Below, piece by piece: positions 9,423-18,750 of a DNA stretch of 64,000 nt (position 1 is its first letter; every line of letters starts with the position of its first letter). Source of the DNA: Pseudoalteromonas sp. NBT06-2 (GTDB taxonomy: Bacteria > Pseudomonadota > Gammaproteobacteria > Enterobacterales > Alteromonadaceae). The position numbers were made by a program, and so were the translations under genes. The notes beneath the pieces were generated by a model, which saw nothing but the letters and a program-made list of their open reading frames with translations, did not search any database and had not been told where the DNA came from. The DNA lies in the NCBI RefSeq assembly GCF_002276045.1, contig NZ_NQMR01000019.1, positions 1-64,000 on the forward strand. The letters run 5' to 3'.

Positions 9423-9723
9423 TATGCCCAAGCCACTTCAAGATGTGAGGTTCAGGACTGCTGAGCAATTCATGATCTAGGCGCATCTTTGCATTAATGG
9501 TTACTCCCTTAAAAAAAGATGGACCGGCAATATGCTCCTGCATTGCTCTAGTACCTACATCCATGCAGGCAACAACGAGCATGATTTGCTCAGAAGTCCC
9601 TGTAAGGTTGGTTTATAGCGTTATTGATTTTGAAAAGGGAATAACCATGTTCTTCAATCAATGCCTTGCCTAAAGCATTTCTAATTCCAACTGAATCCTG
9701 CATCTTGAAGTGGTTTGGGTATA
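9423..9723 (+). mobile_element. Short TIR element copy 4 (301-bp variant)
   Basis: Carries the 48-bp internal block of the long form but lacks about 13 bp of the segment around AAATACTTTATGC. Its left terminus is mutated (TATGCCC for TATACCC). It is a diverged member of the family. Confidence 0.85.
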
Positions 9724-10187
9724 TATCTTCGACTTTTATGGTTTCGTTGTTATTTTTTAATTGATAAACCATACCGTTTTATTAAGTTAGTTTTGCGATT
9801 TCTTCTTTTTTACGATAATTGTTCACATAAGACTAATCGAATACGTCTTTATAATGTTTTTCATTTATACACTCTTACCAAGAATCTTAGTTTTTTAGCT
9901 TATTAATACTTGTGTATTCAATTTAAATATGAAAACCGATATCGCAACTTATTTAAGATTTAGTAAATATATTTATTAAAACTGAATCATCAAATGAGTA
10001 TTTATATTAAAACGCTAATAAAAGATTGTGGGAGGGCAATTGAAAGGGTGTTTAATGGAGCTTTTTATCAAAATAAATACAATGCGCGTATAAATTTTAC
10101 ACTCTCAAGATAGAAAAAAATAAGATGGCATAAGAATAATTAACCATGCTTTAAGCTTAGTATATTCACCTTATTTGGAGTAATGTG
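9724..10187. other. AT-rich intergenic region upstream of the ATP-grasp gene
   Basis: About 460 bases with no credible coding frame on either strand; the short frames present show no coding character. It probably holds the promoter of the ATP-grasp gene. TTGGAG at 10175-10180 is that gene's ribosome-binding site. Confidence 0.45.
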
Positions 10188-11342
10188 ATGCAAGTATCTA
10201 TTCAAGAATTATCTAAACTATTAAATCAGGTGCGGCAGACACCGGTGGCTGTGATTTTTTCAGGTGATCCTCAGGTTTCAGGTAATGTGCAATACAGAAC
10301 AAATAATCCAAGAAATTGGAAAAGTTATAAAACAGGCGCTGAAGATATTGCACGAGCTTTGAAAAATATTGGATTTATACAAGTAAGACTATTAGAAGAA
10401 AATGCTGATCTCGCCAGAAAACTAAAGCTTTATAAAATAAATTTAGCTTGGTTAAATTCTGGTGGTTTACAAGGGCATGATAGTATGTGCCATGCTGCCG
10501 CAGTTTGTGAATCGCAAGGAGTTGCGTATGTCGGTCATCGTCCTTTAACTACCTGTATTCTTGATTATAAACCTTATTTTAAAAATTTCTGTAAAGTATT
10601 AGGGCTTAAAGTGCCCGAAGCTGTGTTGTGGAATGGAGAGCAGTTTATAAATCACACATTGAAAAAGCATACTAATATTAGGTCTTTTTTACATCATAAA
10701 GGGCCTTTTGTGATCAAGCCGGGGACAGGAAGAGCGTCTAATATGGTCAGTATTGCATATGACTCTAGAATGGTTTTAAATCTTGTTAAAGAGGTTCATG
10801 ACACCACTAAAGACTGGGTATTGGTTGAAGAGTATTTACCTGGGAGAGAATTTTCTGTTGCTGTAACAGGGCGACTTATTTGCAGTGGTTTGAAGGATGA
10901 AAATATACAGCTAAATCGAATTGAAAAGCCATTTTGTTTTGCCCAGTTTGAGCGAAAACTTCAGCCAGGTATATCAATATTTACCTCTATAGATAGAGAA
11001 CCTATCAGTGCGCAGCGCATTATAAAACTCGATCCCAATAATGATAGTGACACTCTGAAAGAACTTAATAGTATAGCTTGTAAACTTTATACTAAATTAA
11101 ATTTGAAAGGGTTAATTAGAATTGACTTACGCCAAGATGAAGTTGGAAAATTACATGTGTTAGAGGCAAATCCCAAGCCAGACATTATTCATTCAATAGA
11201 AAAAACGAGTTTGTTGGCTTTAGGATTAAGTGAAGTGGGTATTAGTTATGATCACTTTATTGTCAGCCAGGTCGCTAATGCTGTTGAACATTATTTAGCG
11301 CAGTGGGGCGAACAATGGTTGGCACGTTTGAACGCTATTTAG
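10188..11342 (+). CDS. ATP-grasp protein, D-alanine-D-alanine ligase-like (384 aa)
   Basis: The N-terminal domain (about 1-115) resembles the D-Ala-D-Ala ligase N-terminus, with a ligand-binding turn near LAWLNSGGLQGHDSMCHAAA. The ATP-grasp body follows: GPFVIKPGTGRASNMVSIAY for phosphate binding, WVLVEEYLPGREFSVAV for adenine binding, and KGLIRIDLRQDEVGKLHVLE then ANPKPDI, with the metal-binding D, E and N residues of the family. The family ligates a carboxylate to an amine using ATP. The substrate here is unknown, and the gene stands apart from any mur/ddl cluster. GTG at 10185 is possible, but GGAG is better spaced from ATG at 10188. A role in peptide or cell-wall modification is plausible but unproven. 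Confidence 0.75.
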   Translation: MQVSIQELSKLLNQVRQTPVAVIFSGDPQVSGNVQYRTNNPRNWKSYKTGAEDIARALKNIGFIQVRLLEENADLARKLKLYKINLAWLNSGGLQGHDSMCHAAAVCESQGVAYVGHRPLTTCILDYKPYFKNFCKVLGLKVPEAVLWNGEQFINHTLKKHTNIRSFLHHKGPFVIKPGTGRASNMVSIAYDSRMVLNLVKEVHDTTKDWVLVEEYLPGREFSVAVTGRLICSGLKDENIQLNRIEKPFCFAQFERKLQPGISIFTSIDREPISAQRIIKLDPNNDSDTLKELNSIACKLYTKLNLKGLIRIDLRQDEVGKLHVLEANPKPDIIHSIEKTSLLALGLSEVGISYDHFIVSQVANAVEHYLAQWGEQWLARLNAI

Positions 11343-11513
11343 AATTATCGATTCATTTATTTTTGTCGGTTTACTTACTTATCACTGTAATCAAATCAAA
11401 GATTCTGCGTTTTATTTCATTAATGATAATTTATTGACTTTGAATCCCACTTTAAATGCTGATGTGAATATATCCAGAGTCTTTATAGGAATTAATTTTA
11501 GGAGGGGATAATA

Positions 11514-12575
11514 ATGAGCACCGAACTTGAAGTCGCATTGAAAGATATTGAGATAATAGCGGCTTATCTTGGTAAAACTGATATGACCGAAATTATCAAG
11601 TTGGATCTAAACCTACTTTTAAAGTTACGTAGTAAATATTATGACGGCGCTAATTTCGATGCGAGTGATGAACTTGCTCTTTGGAGTAGCATGGCAAATA
11701 TTTTATCTGAACTAGGAACTGATCTTGCTCATATAAAACAATATATTGGTTTATCTCCTAATTTTGCATTTGGAAAAAAACAACTATATAAAAAAATTTT
11801 ACAACAGCATATGAAAGTATTTGGCATTAGCGCTTGTTTATGGGTTTTTTTTATACTGATCGTTCAAAGTTATTACCTAATTGGAAATGATGTTGTTAGC
11901 AAAAATAATGTGTTATTTAAACAACGAAACGATATGAAAATAGACTTACTCAAAAAAATAAATTTACTAAAAAGAATGCAGGTATCTATTAATGAAAATA
12001 TAGATTATCGCAAGATTAATAATTCTATTGATCTGTTAGATGAGCAGTTTGATGCAAATAGAGAAATATTAATGCAATGGAATTTGATATGGCGATTTGG
12101 GATACCATTTACACCTAAGTTTTCCATTTATGATAATGCTGTTTATTATGAAAAACAAGAAAATGCTAAAAATCAATTAATTAAAAGCAATTTAATTTTA
12201 GAGCGGGCATTAAAAGAATCTAGAAATATTTACTTCCTTAATAATATCTCAGCCAAATATATTTTATCATTGATAGAAGATTATATTTTACCCATTTTAT
12301 ACGGCTCTTTAGGAGCATTTATAAAAGTACTTAGAGATATATATCAACAATACAATAGCCATAATTTAATAAAACGTTCCTATTGGTATTGTAATTTACA
12401 AATTTTTTTAGGAGGGATAACAGCGATGTCTAGTAAGTTAATTTTTTTTGAAACACTTGTTATATCAGATAATAACCATTTGACTTTTTTCGTTTTAGCA
12501 TTTTTAGTTGGTTATAACCTTGATAGCTTTTTTAATTATTTAGAAAATATGCTAAATAAAATGATAAAAAAATGA
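11514..12575 (+). CDS. Membrane protein of unknown function with coiled coil (353 aa)
   Basis: Residues 1-95 are soluble and helical. A membrane helix follows at about 104-125 (ISACLWVFFILIVQSYYLIG). Residues 135-245 are rich in Lys/Asn/Leu and predicted coiled coil. The C-terminal part has three hydrophobic segments: ILPILYGSLGAFIKVLRDIY, IFLGGITAMSSKLIFF and LTFFVLAFLVGYNLDSFFNY. The last pattern (YGxxGA... and AFLxGYxxDxxF) occurs in a broad family of uncharacterised bacterial membrane proteins. AGGAGGGG precedes the ATG with good spacing. It sits 170 bases after the ATP-grasp gene and could be co-transcribed. No function can be given. Confidence 0.6.
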   Translation: MSTELEVALKDIEIIAAYLGKTDMTEIIKLDLNLLLKLRSKYYDGANFDASDELALWSSMANILSELGTDLAHIKQYIGLSPNFAFGKKQLYKKILQQHMKVFGISACLWVFFILIVQSYYLIGNDVVSKNNVLFKQRNDMKIDLLKKINLLKRMQVSINENIDYRKINNSIDLLDEQFDANREILMQWNLIWRFGIPFTPKFSIYDNAVYYEKQENAKNQLIKSNLILERALKESRNIYFLNNISAKYILSLIEDYILPILYGSLGAFIKVLRDIYQQYNSHNLIKRSYWYCNLQIFLGGITAMSSKLIFFETLVISDNNHLTFFVLAFLVGYNLDSFFNYLENMLNKMIKK

Positions 12576-12710
12576 ATCACATAATATTTTATTGAACGTC
12601 TTATAAATAACACAACTCTGTGGAATGACGATTAGCAACTATTTCGTTTTTATTATTGTGAAATAGCAGTTAATCACTGAAAAATTTGCGTGCTATAAGG
12701 ATTAATTTGT

Positions 12711-13190
12711 ATGACTGAAGTGAAAAATCATAAAGTTGAGGGTAAGGATGACGTGATTCTTAGCCCTCATTATAAGAAAATTTTAAATGCTTTAATGCCA
12801 CCGACGTGCATGTCTATTGAAAAACATAAATACGCATACCCTGCATCTGTTCATATTAATTCAGACAATCGCATAGTAGAAGCAAAATTTAGCCTTGAAA
12901 AGTATACCGAAAATCCCACTAAATATATTCATAATCTAGGGCAGAATTATAAAAAATTATATGAAAGAGGAGAGGTTAAAGCTTGTGGTATCGTTTATAC
13001 TGGTGTAATTAAATTATCTAGAACGAAGCAACAAGATGCGATCATATTAAAGTTAGATAGTGGTGATAGCTATCCTATTATTTTTATTCAAAAATTTAAA
13101 GTACGTTCAGGTGCAAGAGGTAAGGTTGTTTTTGATGAAATTGAATGTGAAATAGGCGAACCATTACTACCAAAACAAGATTTAAAATAG
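12711..13190 (+). CDS. Hypothetical protein (159 aa)
   Basis: I do not recognise the family. The chain is soluble, without signal peptide or membrane helices, and looks alpha+beta, with strands in HKYAYPASVHINSDNRIVEA and QDAIILKLDSGDSYPIIFIQ. A basic stretch KVRSGARGKVVF lies near the C-terminus. A weak AAGGATTAA precedes the ATG. It lies between the membrane-protein gene and a chemoreceptor gene in the same direction but with large gaps, so co-transcription is uncertain. Coding status is supported by length and codon character. Confidence 0.5.
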   Translation: MTEVKNHKVEGKDDVILSPHYKKILNALMPPTCMSIEKHKYAYPASVHINSDNRIVEAKFSLEKYTENPTKYIHNLGQNYKKLYERGEVKACGIVYTGVIKLSRTKQQDAIILKLDSGDSYPIIFIQKFKVRSGARGKVVFDEIECEIGEPLLPKQDLK

Positions 13191-13441
13191 CACTTTAGAT
13201 AACAGTATCAAAACATTTTCAGCACTTTTAGCAGGTAATCATTATCTCAACCTGCTATCCGCCACTATATGTTAGTTTATTAATGGAACAATAATCCTCA
13301 TTTTCACATAAAGCACATAACTACCACATAAAAAAAGCGTATAAATATACAAATTCACTATGGTTTTTATCACAGATTGGCACAGTGAACGTCAATGTTG
13401 TATAAGTAAAATTATCACAAAAAATAAAGGTCGTTATTGTT

Positions 13442-14734
13442 ATGTTCAATAAAAAAAATAAAAAAATAAAACAGCTTTCTGAGGAATTAGTGATAAGTTC
13501 AAGTCAATTTGATGCTATCAATCGTTCTATCCCTATGATCGAATTCACTCCTGATGGACATATATTAACGGCTAATTCACTTTTTCTCGATATCATTGGT
13601 TATTCAATTAATGAAGTTCAATATGAGCATCATTCAACTGTTTGTTTTCCTAACTATGTGGCTAGTAAAGAGTATACACAATTCTGGAGAGATCTAGCGA
13701 ATGGAAAAATGCAAACAGGCCAATTTCAACGAGTACATAAACAAGGTCATGAAATATGGCTTGAAGCAACCTATTTTCCAATAATACAAGATGAGAAAGT
13801 GGTTAAGATAATTAAAATAGCGAGTGATGTTACAGTAAAGTATCAGGAGAGTATTGCACAAAATAGCATATTAGAAGCACTTGATCGTTCTTTAGCTATC
13901 ATTGAATTTACCCCTCAGGGCGAAATTATTACAGCAAATGGCAATTTTTTAAACACAGTTGGTTATTCTCTCAATGAGATAAAAGGTAATCATCATCGTA
14001 TTTTTTGTCATGAAAATTTTTATATTGATATACCTAACTTTTGGGGTGATATGGCGCTAGGGCAACCCAAAGTTGGACTGTTTCATCGTAAAACAAAATC
14101 AGGACAAGATCTTTGGCTCGAAGCGACTTATAACCCTATTTTTAACGCTAGTCGTCAAGTAATTAAAGTTATTAAGTTTGCAACTAATGTTACTGAACAG
14201 ATCCAGCGTAATGACGCTGTTGCTAGAGCCTCTGAAGTTGCACATAGTACAGCAGTAGAAACGGCTCAAATAGCGAAGCAAGGATCTGATTTATTGGTAG
14301 ACTGCGTTCATGTTTCTAAATTAATTAATTCAAATGTAAAAGAAGCGGTTGTTCAAACAACTGAATTAAATAAATGTTCGAGTGATATAGGTAATATAGT
14401 CAGCACAATTAAAGCGATTGCAGAACAAACTAATCTATTGGCACTCAATGCCGCAATTGAAGCTGCGCGTGCAGGACAAAACGGAAGAGGCTTCGCTGTT
14501 GTTGCTGATGAAGTAAGAATGTTAGCTGCAAAAACGGCCCAATCTACGACTGAAATAGAGAATGTTGTATCGAGTAATCAAGCAATTACTTCTGGTGTTA
14601 TGCAGTCGATGTCTGACATTTCAGATATAACTATTGAAGGGACAGATAAAATCACTCAAATAACAGCCGTAATGGATGAAATATATAATGGTGCAGAAAA
14701 TGTGACACAAACGGTTGGAGAGTTAAATACGTGA
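13442..14734 (+). CDS. Soluble BdlA-like chemoreceptor with two PAS domains (430 aa)
   Basis: Two PAS repeats occupy about 18-137 and 142-260. Each has the pattern xMIEFTPxGxIxTAN, a GYSxNE turn, and GxExWLEATYxPI followed by VIKIIKxAxxVT. The methyl-accepting signalling domain follows (about 285-430), with the highly conserved tip [40 protein letters not shown]. There are no membrane helices, so it is cytoplasmic. This PAS-PAS-MCP plan and length match BdlA of Pseudomonas aeruginosa, which links PAS sensing to biofilm dispersal; Aer-like chemotaxis receptors are the alternative. It has no chemotaxis genes next to it. An AAAGG lies about 11 bases before the ATG. Confidence 0.8.
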   Translation: MFNKKNKKIKQLSEELVISSSQFDAINRSIPMIEFTPDGHILTANSLFLDIIGYSINEVQYEHHSTVCFPNYVASKEYTQFWRDLANGKMQTGQFQRVHKQGHEIWLEATYFPIIQDEKVVKIIKIASDVTVKYQESIAQNSILEALDRSLAIIEFTPQGEIITANGNFLNTVGYSLNEIKGNHHRIFCHENFYIDIPNFWGDMALGQPKVGLFHRKTKSGQDLWLEATYNPIFNASRQVIKVIKFATNVTEQIQRNDAVARASEVAHSTAVETAQIAKQGSDLLVDCVHVSKLINSNVKEAVVQTTELNKCSSDIGNIVSTIKAIAEQTNLLALNAAIEAARAGQNGRGFAVVADEVRMLAAKTAQSTTEIENVVSSNQAITSGVMQSMSDISDITIEGTDKITQITAVMDEIYNGAENVTQTVGELNT

Positions 14735-14909
14735 TTTTCCCCTTAATAGTAGATTATTCAAATATCGATTTTCAAGGGGAATGTCTTTTATTGAGTTTGA
14801 TAATTTACCGATTTATTTCGTGCTCAGTTTTGTATTCGTTTTTTGATTAATGTAGCTTGATGTTTTAGACTGAGCTCCGTTTGGTGTGCGACAGCGGACC
14901 TGATTGGTC

Positions 14910-15223
14910 TATACCCAAACCACTTCAAGATGCAGGATTCAGTTGGAATTAGAAATGCTTTAGGCAAGGTATTGATTGAAGAACATGGTTATTCCCTTTT
15001 CAAAATCAATAACGCTGCATAAAGTATTTATAAACCAACCTTACAGGGACATCTGAGCAAATCATGCTCGTTGTTGCCTGCATGGATGTAGGTACTAGAG
15101 CAATGCAGGAGCATATTGCCGGTCCATCTTTTTTTAAGGGAGTAACCATTAATGCAAAGATGCGCCTAGATCATGAATTGCTCAGCAGTCCTGAACCTCA
15201 CATCTTGAAGTGGCTTGGGTATA
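14910..15223 (-). mobile_element. Short TIR element copy 5 (314-bp form, reverse orientation)
   Basis: Starts TATACCCAAACCACTTCAAG and ends CTTGAAGTGGCTTGGGTATA, the mirror image of copies 1-4, with the 48-bp internal block present (about 15075-15122). It separates the chemoreceptor gene from the osmC-like gene. The frame 15064-15270 inside it is an artefact. Confidence 0.9.
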
Positions 15224-15283
15224 TAAGTAAAATCTCAACCACAATTAAGACACACATTTTTAACATATAAATCCTTAAAGCTT

Positions 15284-15751
15284 TTAAAAGATAATTTCTG
15301 TCATGATTTGGGTTTTAACTGAATTTGCTATAAAGCATTGCTCATGCGATTGATGATGCAGTTTTTCTAGCTGTGTTTTAGTGGGATGTTTATCATCTGA
15401 AAATTGAACATGTGGTCGAAGCGTCACCTTTAGCATGCTCATTTTTCCCTGGTTATCCTTGCCCATAACCCCCATTGCTTGATCAACATATTTATCTACT
15501 ATGAATCCTTTCTTAGCAGCAAGTTGTAAGAAAAATAGCATATGGCAGCTAGAAAGAGAGGCAATGAAAGCCTCTTCAGGATCAACATTTTCTTCAATAG
15601 AATACGGCAATGGTACGATACTAGGTGATGAAGATGCCGCGATACTTGCCCCACCATCAAAATTCCATTGATGTGATCGACTGTATTTATAGTCAATAAA
15701 TAGCTCTTGTTCATCTCGTTGCCATAAAATTTCAGCTGTGTATTGTGACAT
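15284..15751 (-). CDS. OsmC-family peroxiredoxin-like protein (155 aa)
   Basis: Fits the OsmC/Ohr fold. The conserved catalytic cysteine lies in the long central helix (PEEAFIASLSSCHMLFFLQL) and the second cysteine in HEQCFIANSVKT, with an N-terminal strand pair around ILWQRDEQELFIDYKYSRSH. OsmC-type proteins reduce organic hydroperoxides in the cytoplasm. It is divergent from a LysR-type regulator 95 bases away, the usual arrangement for a regulator and its target. Its 3' end lies 60 bases from a short TIR element. It probably contributes to oxidative-stress defence with the AhpCF/KatA genes. Confidence 0.8.
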   Translation of the reverse strand: MSQYTAEILWQRDEQELFIDYKYSRSHQWNFDGGASIAASSSPSIVPLPYSIEENVDPEEAFIASLSSCHMLFFLQLAAKKGFIVDKYVDQAMGVMGKDNQGKMSMLKVTLRPHVQFSDDKHPTKTQLEKLHHQSHEQCFIANSVKTQIMTEIIF

Positions 15752-15846
15752 GTTTATCTCGATTAGTTAATATCATTATTACTGTCTTAATCTGTATTAT
15801 GGCTTGACTCTGAAGTTTTATTAAAGCGATAATATTTCAATAAGAT

Positions 15847-16770
15847 ATGAGGATGGCTCACATCACTATGAGTAATAATATTTCATTTTCTGCGATACAT
15901 ACTTTTACTGTTATCGCGAAAGAACTGAGTTTTACAAGAGCTGCTGAAATACTGCATATAACTCCAAGTGCAGTAAGTCACCAAATGAAACTATTAGAAA
16001 GCCAAATGGCAGTCACCTTATTCTATCGTCAGTCAAAGGGCGTGAGATTAACCTTAGCAGGAGAAACACTAAAACAACATGCTACATCTGGTGTGAGAAA
16101 TATTCAGCATGGCATTATTCAAAGCCAATTTTCTAGTAAAAAAGAAAGACTCTTTATTGCTGTGATACCCTCTCTTTGCCAATTATGGCTTATGCCTCGC
16201 TTACATGAGTTTATTAATAATTATCCGCATATTGAACTGGAGTTAATCGCTTTAGACCAATTAGCTGATTTTAACTCGGAACAATATGATGGGCATATTC
16301 ATTTTGGAGCAGGTGATTACCCAGGTTGTGAAGCTAAATTATTATGTAATGAGACGGTTTATCCTGTTTGTCATCCAGACTTAGTGAGAGGCATTGATAA
16401 TACTCAACTGTCGACGTTATTAAAAGAGCATCAACTGCTCATTTATAAAGCGGGGATTGAAGATGAGCCCGGTGGCGTTTCTTGGGGAGATTGGTTTAAA
16501 TATTTTGATATTGAGAAACCCAAAGAATTAAATCAAATGTGGTTTAGCCATGTTTATATGGCATTAACAACAGCTAAATTTAAACAAGGTATTGCGCTGG
16601 CGTGGCATTTATTGGCCAAAGATGACATTGCATCTGGCCAATTATGTAAACTCAACGATGATACGTTAAGTACGGCTTACAATTATTATCTCGTTGCTCC
16701 GAATCGTTCATGGAAAAACGCATCATTTATGCTTTTTTCAGATTGGCTATCAGAGAAAATATGTGATTAG
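15847..16770 (+). CDS. LysR-family transcriptional regulator (GcvA-like, about 300-307 aa)
   Basis: N-terminal winged helix-turn-helix (FSAIHTFTVIAKELSFTRAA, then EILHITPSAVSHQMKLLESQ) followed by a LysR substrate-binding domain with ERLFIAVIPSLCQLWLMPRL and YDGHIHFGAGDYPG. The spacing and helix sequence are closest in style to GcvA/AmpR-type members. Two starts are possible, 15847 and 15868 (MSNNISFSAI); neither has a strong ribosome-binding site. It is divergent from the OsmC-like gene and most likely regulates it from the shared intergenic region. The effector is unknown. Confidence 0.85.
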   Translation: MRMAHITMSNNISFSAIHTFTVIAKELSFTRAAEILHITPSAVSHQMKLLESQMAVTLFYRQSKGVRLTLAGETLKQHATSGVRNIQHGIIQSQFSSKKERLFIAVIPSLCQLWLMPRLHEFINNYPHIELELIALDQLADFNSEQYDGHIHFGAGDYPGCEAKLLCNETVYPVCHPDLVRGIDNTQLSTLLKEHQLLIYKAGIEDEPGGVSWGDWFKYFDIEKPKELNQMWFSHVYMALTTAKFKQGIALAWHLLAKDDIASGQLCKLNDDTLSTAYNYYLVAPNRSWKNASFMLFSDWLSEKICD

Positions 16771-17008
16771 AAATAACGTTTATATTTAACCTCTCGCTCA
16801 GATATTCAACTAAAGGTATAGTTTATTAACTCAGGTCAATATCTGAATTAGTCGTTTTATTTTGTGTAGATATGGGTTTAGCTGTTTCACGACTACAGAT
16901 TAAATAACCAGTGACATTATTGAGCATATCTTATTAATACGCGCGCTGTCATATCAATTCACTTGGATTGTGGCTTTAATACCTACATAAATATAAAACG
17001 CAGAAGTA

Positions 17009-17200
17009 TTAACTAGCTGTTGTGTGTCCTACAACTTCTTGCTGCAGCTCATCAATTTTATGTAATAACAAATCAATTTCCTCAAGCGGTAGTGTGATAG
17101 TTTGATATTGTAAGTCTCGCGCTTGCACTATTGTTTGTTGTAGTTCTTTAATTAAATTGTCCGCAAGCAGCAATTGTGTATTATATTGATTCCACGACAT
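17009..17200 (-). CDS. Small coiled-coil protein (63 aa)
   Basis: MSWNQYNTQLLLADNLIKEL continues as a Gln/Leu-rich amphipathic helix with a heptad pattern, then a second helix LEEIDLLLHKIDELQQEVVG. TAGGAG lies eight bases before the ATG at 17200, which argues for that start rather than one three codons upstream. The protein has no known family that I recognise; its style resembles the small protein at 61849-62031. Likely cytoplasmic and helical. Coding status rests on the strong ribosome-binding site. Confidence 0.5.
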   Translation of the reverse strand: MSWNQYNTQLLLADNLIKELQQTIVQARDLQYQTITLPLEEIDLLLHKIDELQQEVVGHTTAS

Positions 17201-17318
17201 TGCTGTCACTCCTATTTTTAAGATTTCTCATTATTTTATTGTTTCTGGTTAATTTCGCCGCTTTTGAATCAGTAATGAATACCTCTGAATTTAGATAATT
17301 ATCAACGTTTTGTTCCAT
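17181..17318 (-). CDS. Possible small basic ORF (45 aa) overlapping the next gene
   Basis: A short frame beginning MEQNVDNYLNSEVFITDSKA and ending RSDSNVVESI. Its last 20 bases overlap the start of the 63-aa gene in a different frame, compatible with translational coupling. The ribosome-binding site is weak and the start is uncertain, so it may be fortuitous. Confidence 0.25.
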   Translation of the reverse strand: MEQNVDNYLNSEVFITDSKAAKLTRNNKIMRNLKNRSDSNVVESI

Positions 17319-17476
17319 TGTTGTTACAGACCTCATATTTTTTGTGTATAACGCAATAGTTAAGGTAATTACATTTATCAAGGCCCATAATGCATTTATC
17401 TAAAAGTATTGCGATGATTAAATATAAAGGCGCAATAAATGATATTGATAGGCACCTTTTTATTACATTGACTAAA

Positions 17477-17510
17477 TATACCCCGTGCATTTCCATGTAG
17501 CATGGGTATA
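17477..17510. repeat. 34-bp relic with TATACCC/GGGTATA ends
   Basis: TATACCCC...GGGTATA flanks only 19 bases, containing CATTTCCATGTAGCAT. That inner end matches a second terminal motif family (TATACCCATGCTACATGGAA) also seen near 41896, 56560 and 61760. Confidence 0.5.
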
Positions 17511-17652
17511 TATTTATACTCTTGTTTTGTGTGTTAATTATGTGCGTTGTATGAAGTTGAGGATTATTGATCCGTTAATCAGCTAACATATAGCGACCTT
17601 TAAGCTATTTTTGATACTGTTTTTCGCATCAGCATGGGGCGTGAGATTAGTC

Positions 17653-17966
17653 TATACCCAAGTCACTTCAAGATGTGAGGTTCAGGACTGCTGAGCAATT
17701 CATGATCTAGGCGCATCTTTGCATTAATGGTTACTCCCTTAAAAAAAGATGGACCGGCAATATGCTCCTGCATTGCTCTAGTACCTACATCCATGCAGGC
17801 AACAACGAGCATGATTTGCTCAGAAGTCCCTGTAAGGTTGGTTTATAAATGCTTTATGCAGCGTTATTGATTTTGAAAAGGGAATAACCATGTTCTTCAA
17901 TCAATGCCTTGCCTAAAGCATTTCTAATTCCAACTGAATCCTGCATCTTGAAGTGGTTTGGGTATA
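17653..17966 (+). mobile_element. Short TIR element copy 6 (314-bp form)
   Basis: Complete long form with the 48-bp block (about 17753-17800). It abuts a truncated acetyltransferase relic on the right, whose 5' part is missing. Confidence 0.9.
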
Positions 17967-18006
17967 TATGAAACTTCAAACAAATGTTCATCATACTCTT
18001 GTTTAA

Positions 18007-18243
18007 AATACTTATAAAATTGAAGCAAAAATTATAGGCTCGCTTAATTTCCTTCCACGATTGAGAACCATTAAAGATATAGAAAATTCAAAAGTACTAT
18101 TTTATGGTTTTAGTGAAAATGAACACCTCGCTGAAATTATAGAGATCGTGATAAAAAATAGACACTTAGAAATAAATAGTTTAACTGTTTATTCAATTTA
18201 TTTTAGGAGAGGTATCGCTAATAAATTTATACAAGAAACATAG
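18007..18243 (+). pseudogene. GNAT-type acetyltransferase fragment
   Basis: The frame reads NTYKIEAKIIGSLNFLPRLR and later INSLTVYSIYFRRGIANKFI before stopping. IIGSLNFLP followed by a ...VYSxYFRRGIAxKFI stretch is the order of strand 4 and the acetyl-CoA-binding loop in GNAT enzymes. The first two thirds are absent and the frame stops right after the loop. The left side is bounded by a short TIR element. Family call is tentative. Confidence 0.4.
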
Positions 18244-18342
18244 ATTTTTTCAATTCAAAAGGTGGAGTCCATCTCATGGAATTAAAAAAGTTGCTATGTA
18301 GATTAAATGTGATTTTTAATTGTAGGAGTTTTATCTGGAAAT

Positions 18343-18612
18343 ATGATTGTATTCCACTATATGAATGCACAAATCTATACTTCAGCGATGTCAGAAGAAC
18401 TAGATAAAGCGGGTCTAAGTCACACTATTAATATTGATAAAAGCCTGAGGAATTTGGTTAGTTTGGTGATGAGTCAGTTAGTTGTTAAAGTGGCTAACGA
18501 GTCTACACCGCTTGAAAAGGCTACATATAAACTGTTTGACGGTGATATATTGATAGGAAGTTTCGAAGCTCCACAATCCATTGTAAAACGTATTATTCGT
18601 TTACAGCATTAA
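18343..18612 (+). CDS. Hypothetical protein (up to 89 aa) with downstream terminator
   Basis: A soluble small protein with IDKSLRNLVSLVMSQLVVKV as a likely helix and KLFDGDILIGSFEAPQSIVK as strands. I do not recognise it. The start is uncertain: ATG at 18343 or 18361 (MNAQIYTSAM); TAGGAG lies about 15 bases before the first. A perfect Rho-independent terminator begins four bases after the stop, which supports a real transcription unit. Confidence 0.5.
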   Translation: MIVFHYMNAQIYTSAMSEELDKAGLSHTINIDKSLRNLVSLVMSQLVVKVANESTPLEKATYKLFDGDILIGSFEAPQSIVKRIIRLQH

Positions 18613-18615
18613 TCT

Positions 18616-18637
18616 AAGCTCCTTCGGGAGCTTTTTT
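18616..18637 (+). terminator. Rho-independent terminator with TTCG tetraloop
   Basis: AAGCTCC-TTCG-GGAGCTT followed by a T run immediately after the stop of the 89-aa gene. It ends the unit just upstream of the candidate integrative element. Confidence 0.9.
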
Positions 18638-18718
18638 ATTGCCTGGTACTCAATAGTCGTTTCCTATCACCCTAGTAAATTAAGCGCTTGTAGCGCATTG
18701 TATTATTTTCATGCTACC

Positions 18719-18744
18719 ATATAGGAAACCTAAGTTTACTATAT
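18719..18744. other. Candidate recombination core site, left end of element
   Basis: ATATAGGAAAC-CTAA-GTTTACTATAT is an imperfect palindrome (10 of 11 arm pairs match). It sits seven bases before the integrase start. Its first 12 bases, ATATAGGAAACC, recur at 22022-22033 after the last gene of the cluster, in the same orientation and again as the left arm of a palindrome. This is the architecture of tyrosine-recombinase core sites (attL/attR). Identification as att is inference. Confidence 0.45.
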
Positions 18745-18750
18745 AAATTT

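Noticed and set aside
9590..9772. Frame YPNHFKMQDSVGIRNALGKA found in several copies and fused to gene ends
   Set aside because: It is the opposite-strand reading of the same element and is joined to different genes only by insertion.
11315..11437. 40-codon ORF overlapping the 3' end of the ATP-grasp gene, with a hydrophobic segment, and a following frame ending DVNISRVFIGINFRRG
   Set aside because: No ribosome-binding site, overlap with a solid gene, and the second frame lacks a start. Could be relic coding sequence but not supportable.
15064..15270. Open frames MLVV...SFFKGVTINAKMRLDHEL inside the short TIR elements (also 1088-1306, 61621-61824)
   Set aside because: They recur in every element copy in either frame context and are truncated or shifted in some; they read through the TIRs and have no family resemblance. 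They are by-products of the repeat.
16798..16846. Inverted repeat TCAGATATT/AATATCTGA after the LysR gene
   Set aside because: The 9-bp arms are separated by 31 bases and no T tract follows; too weak to call a terminator or operator.
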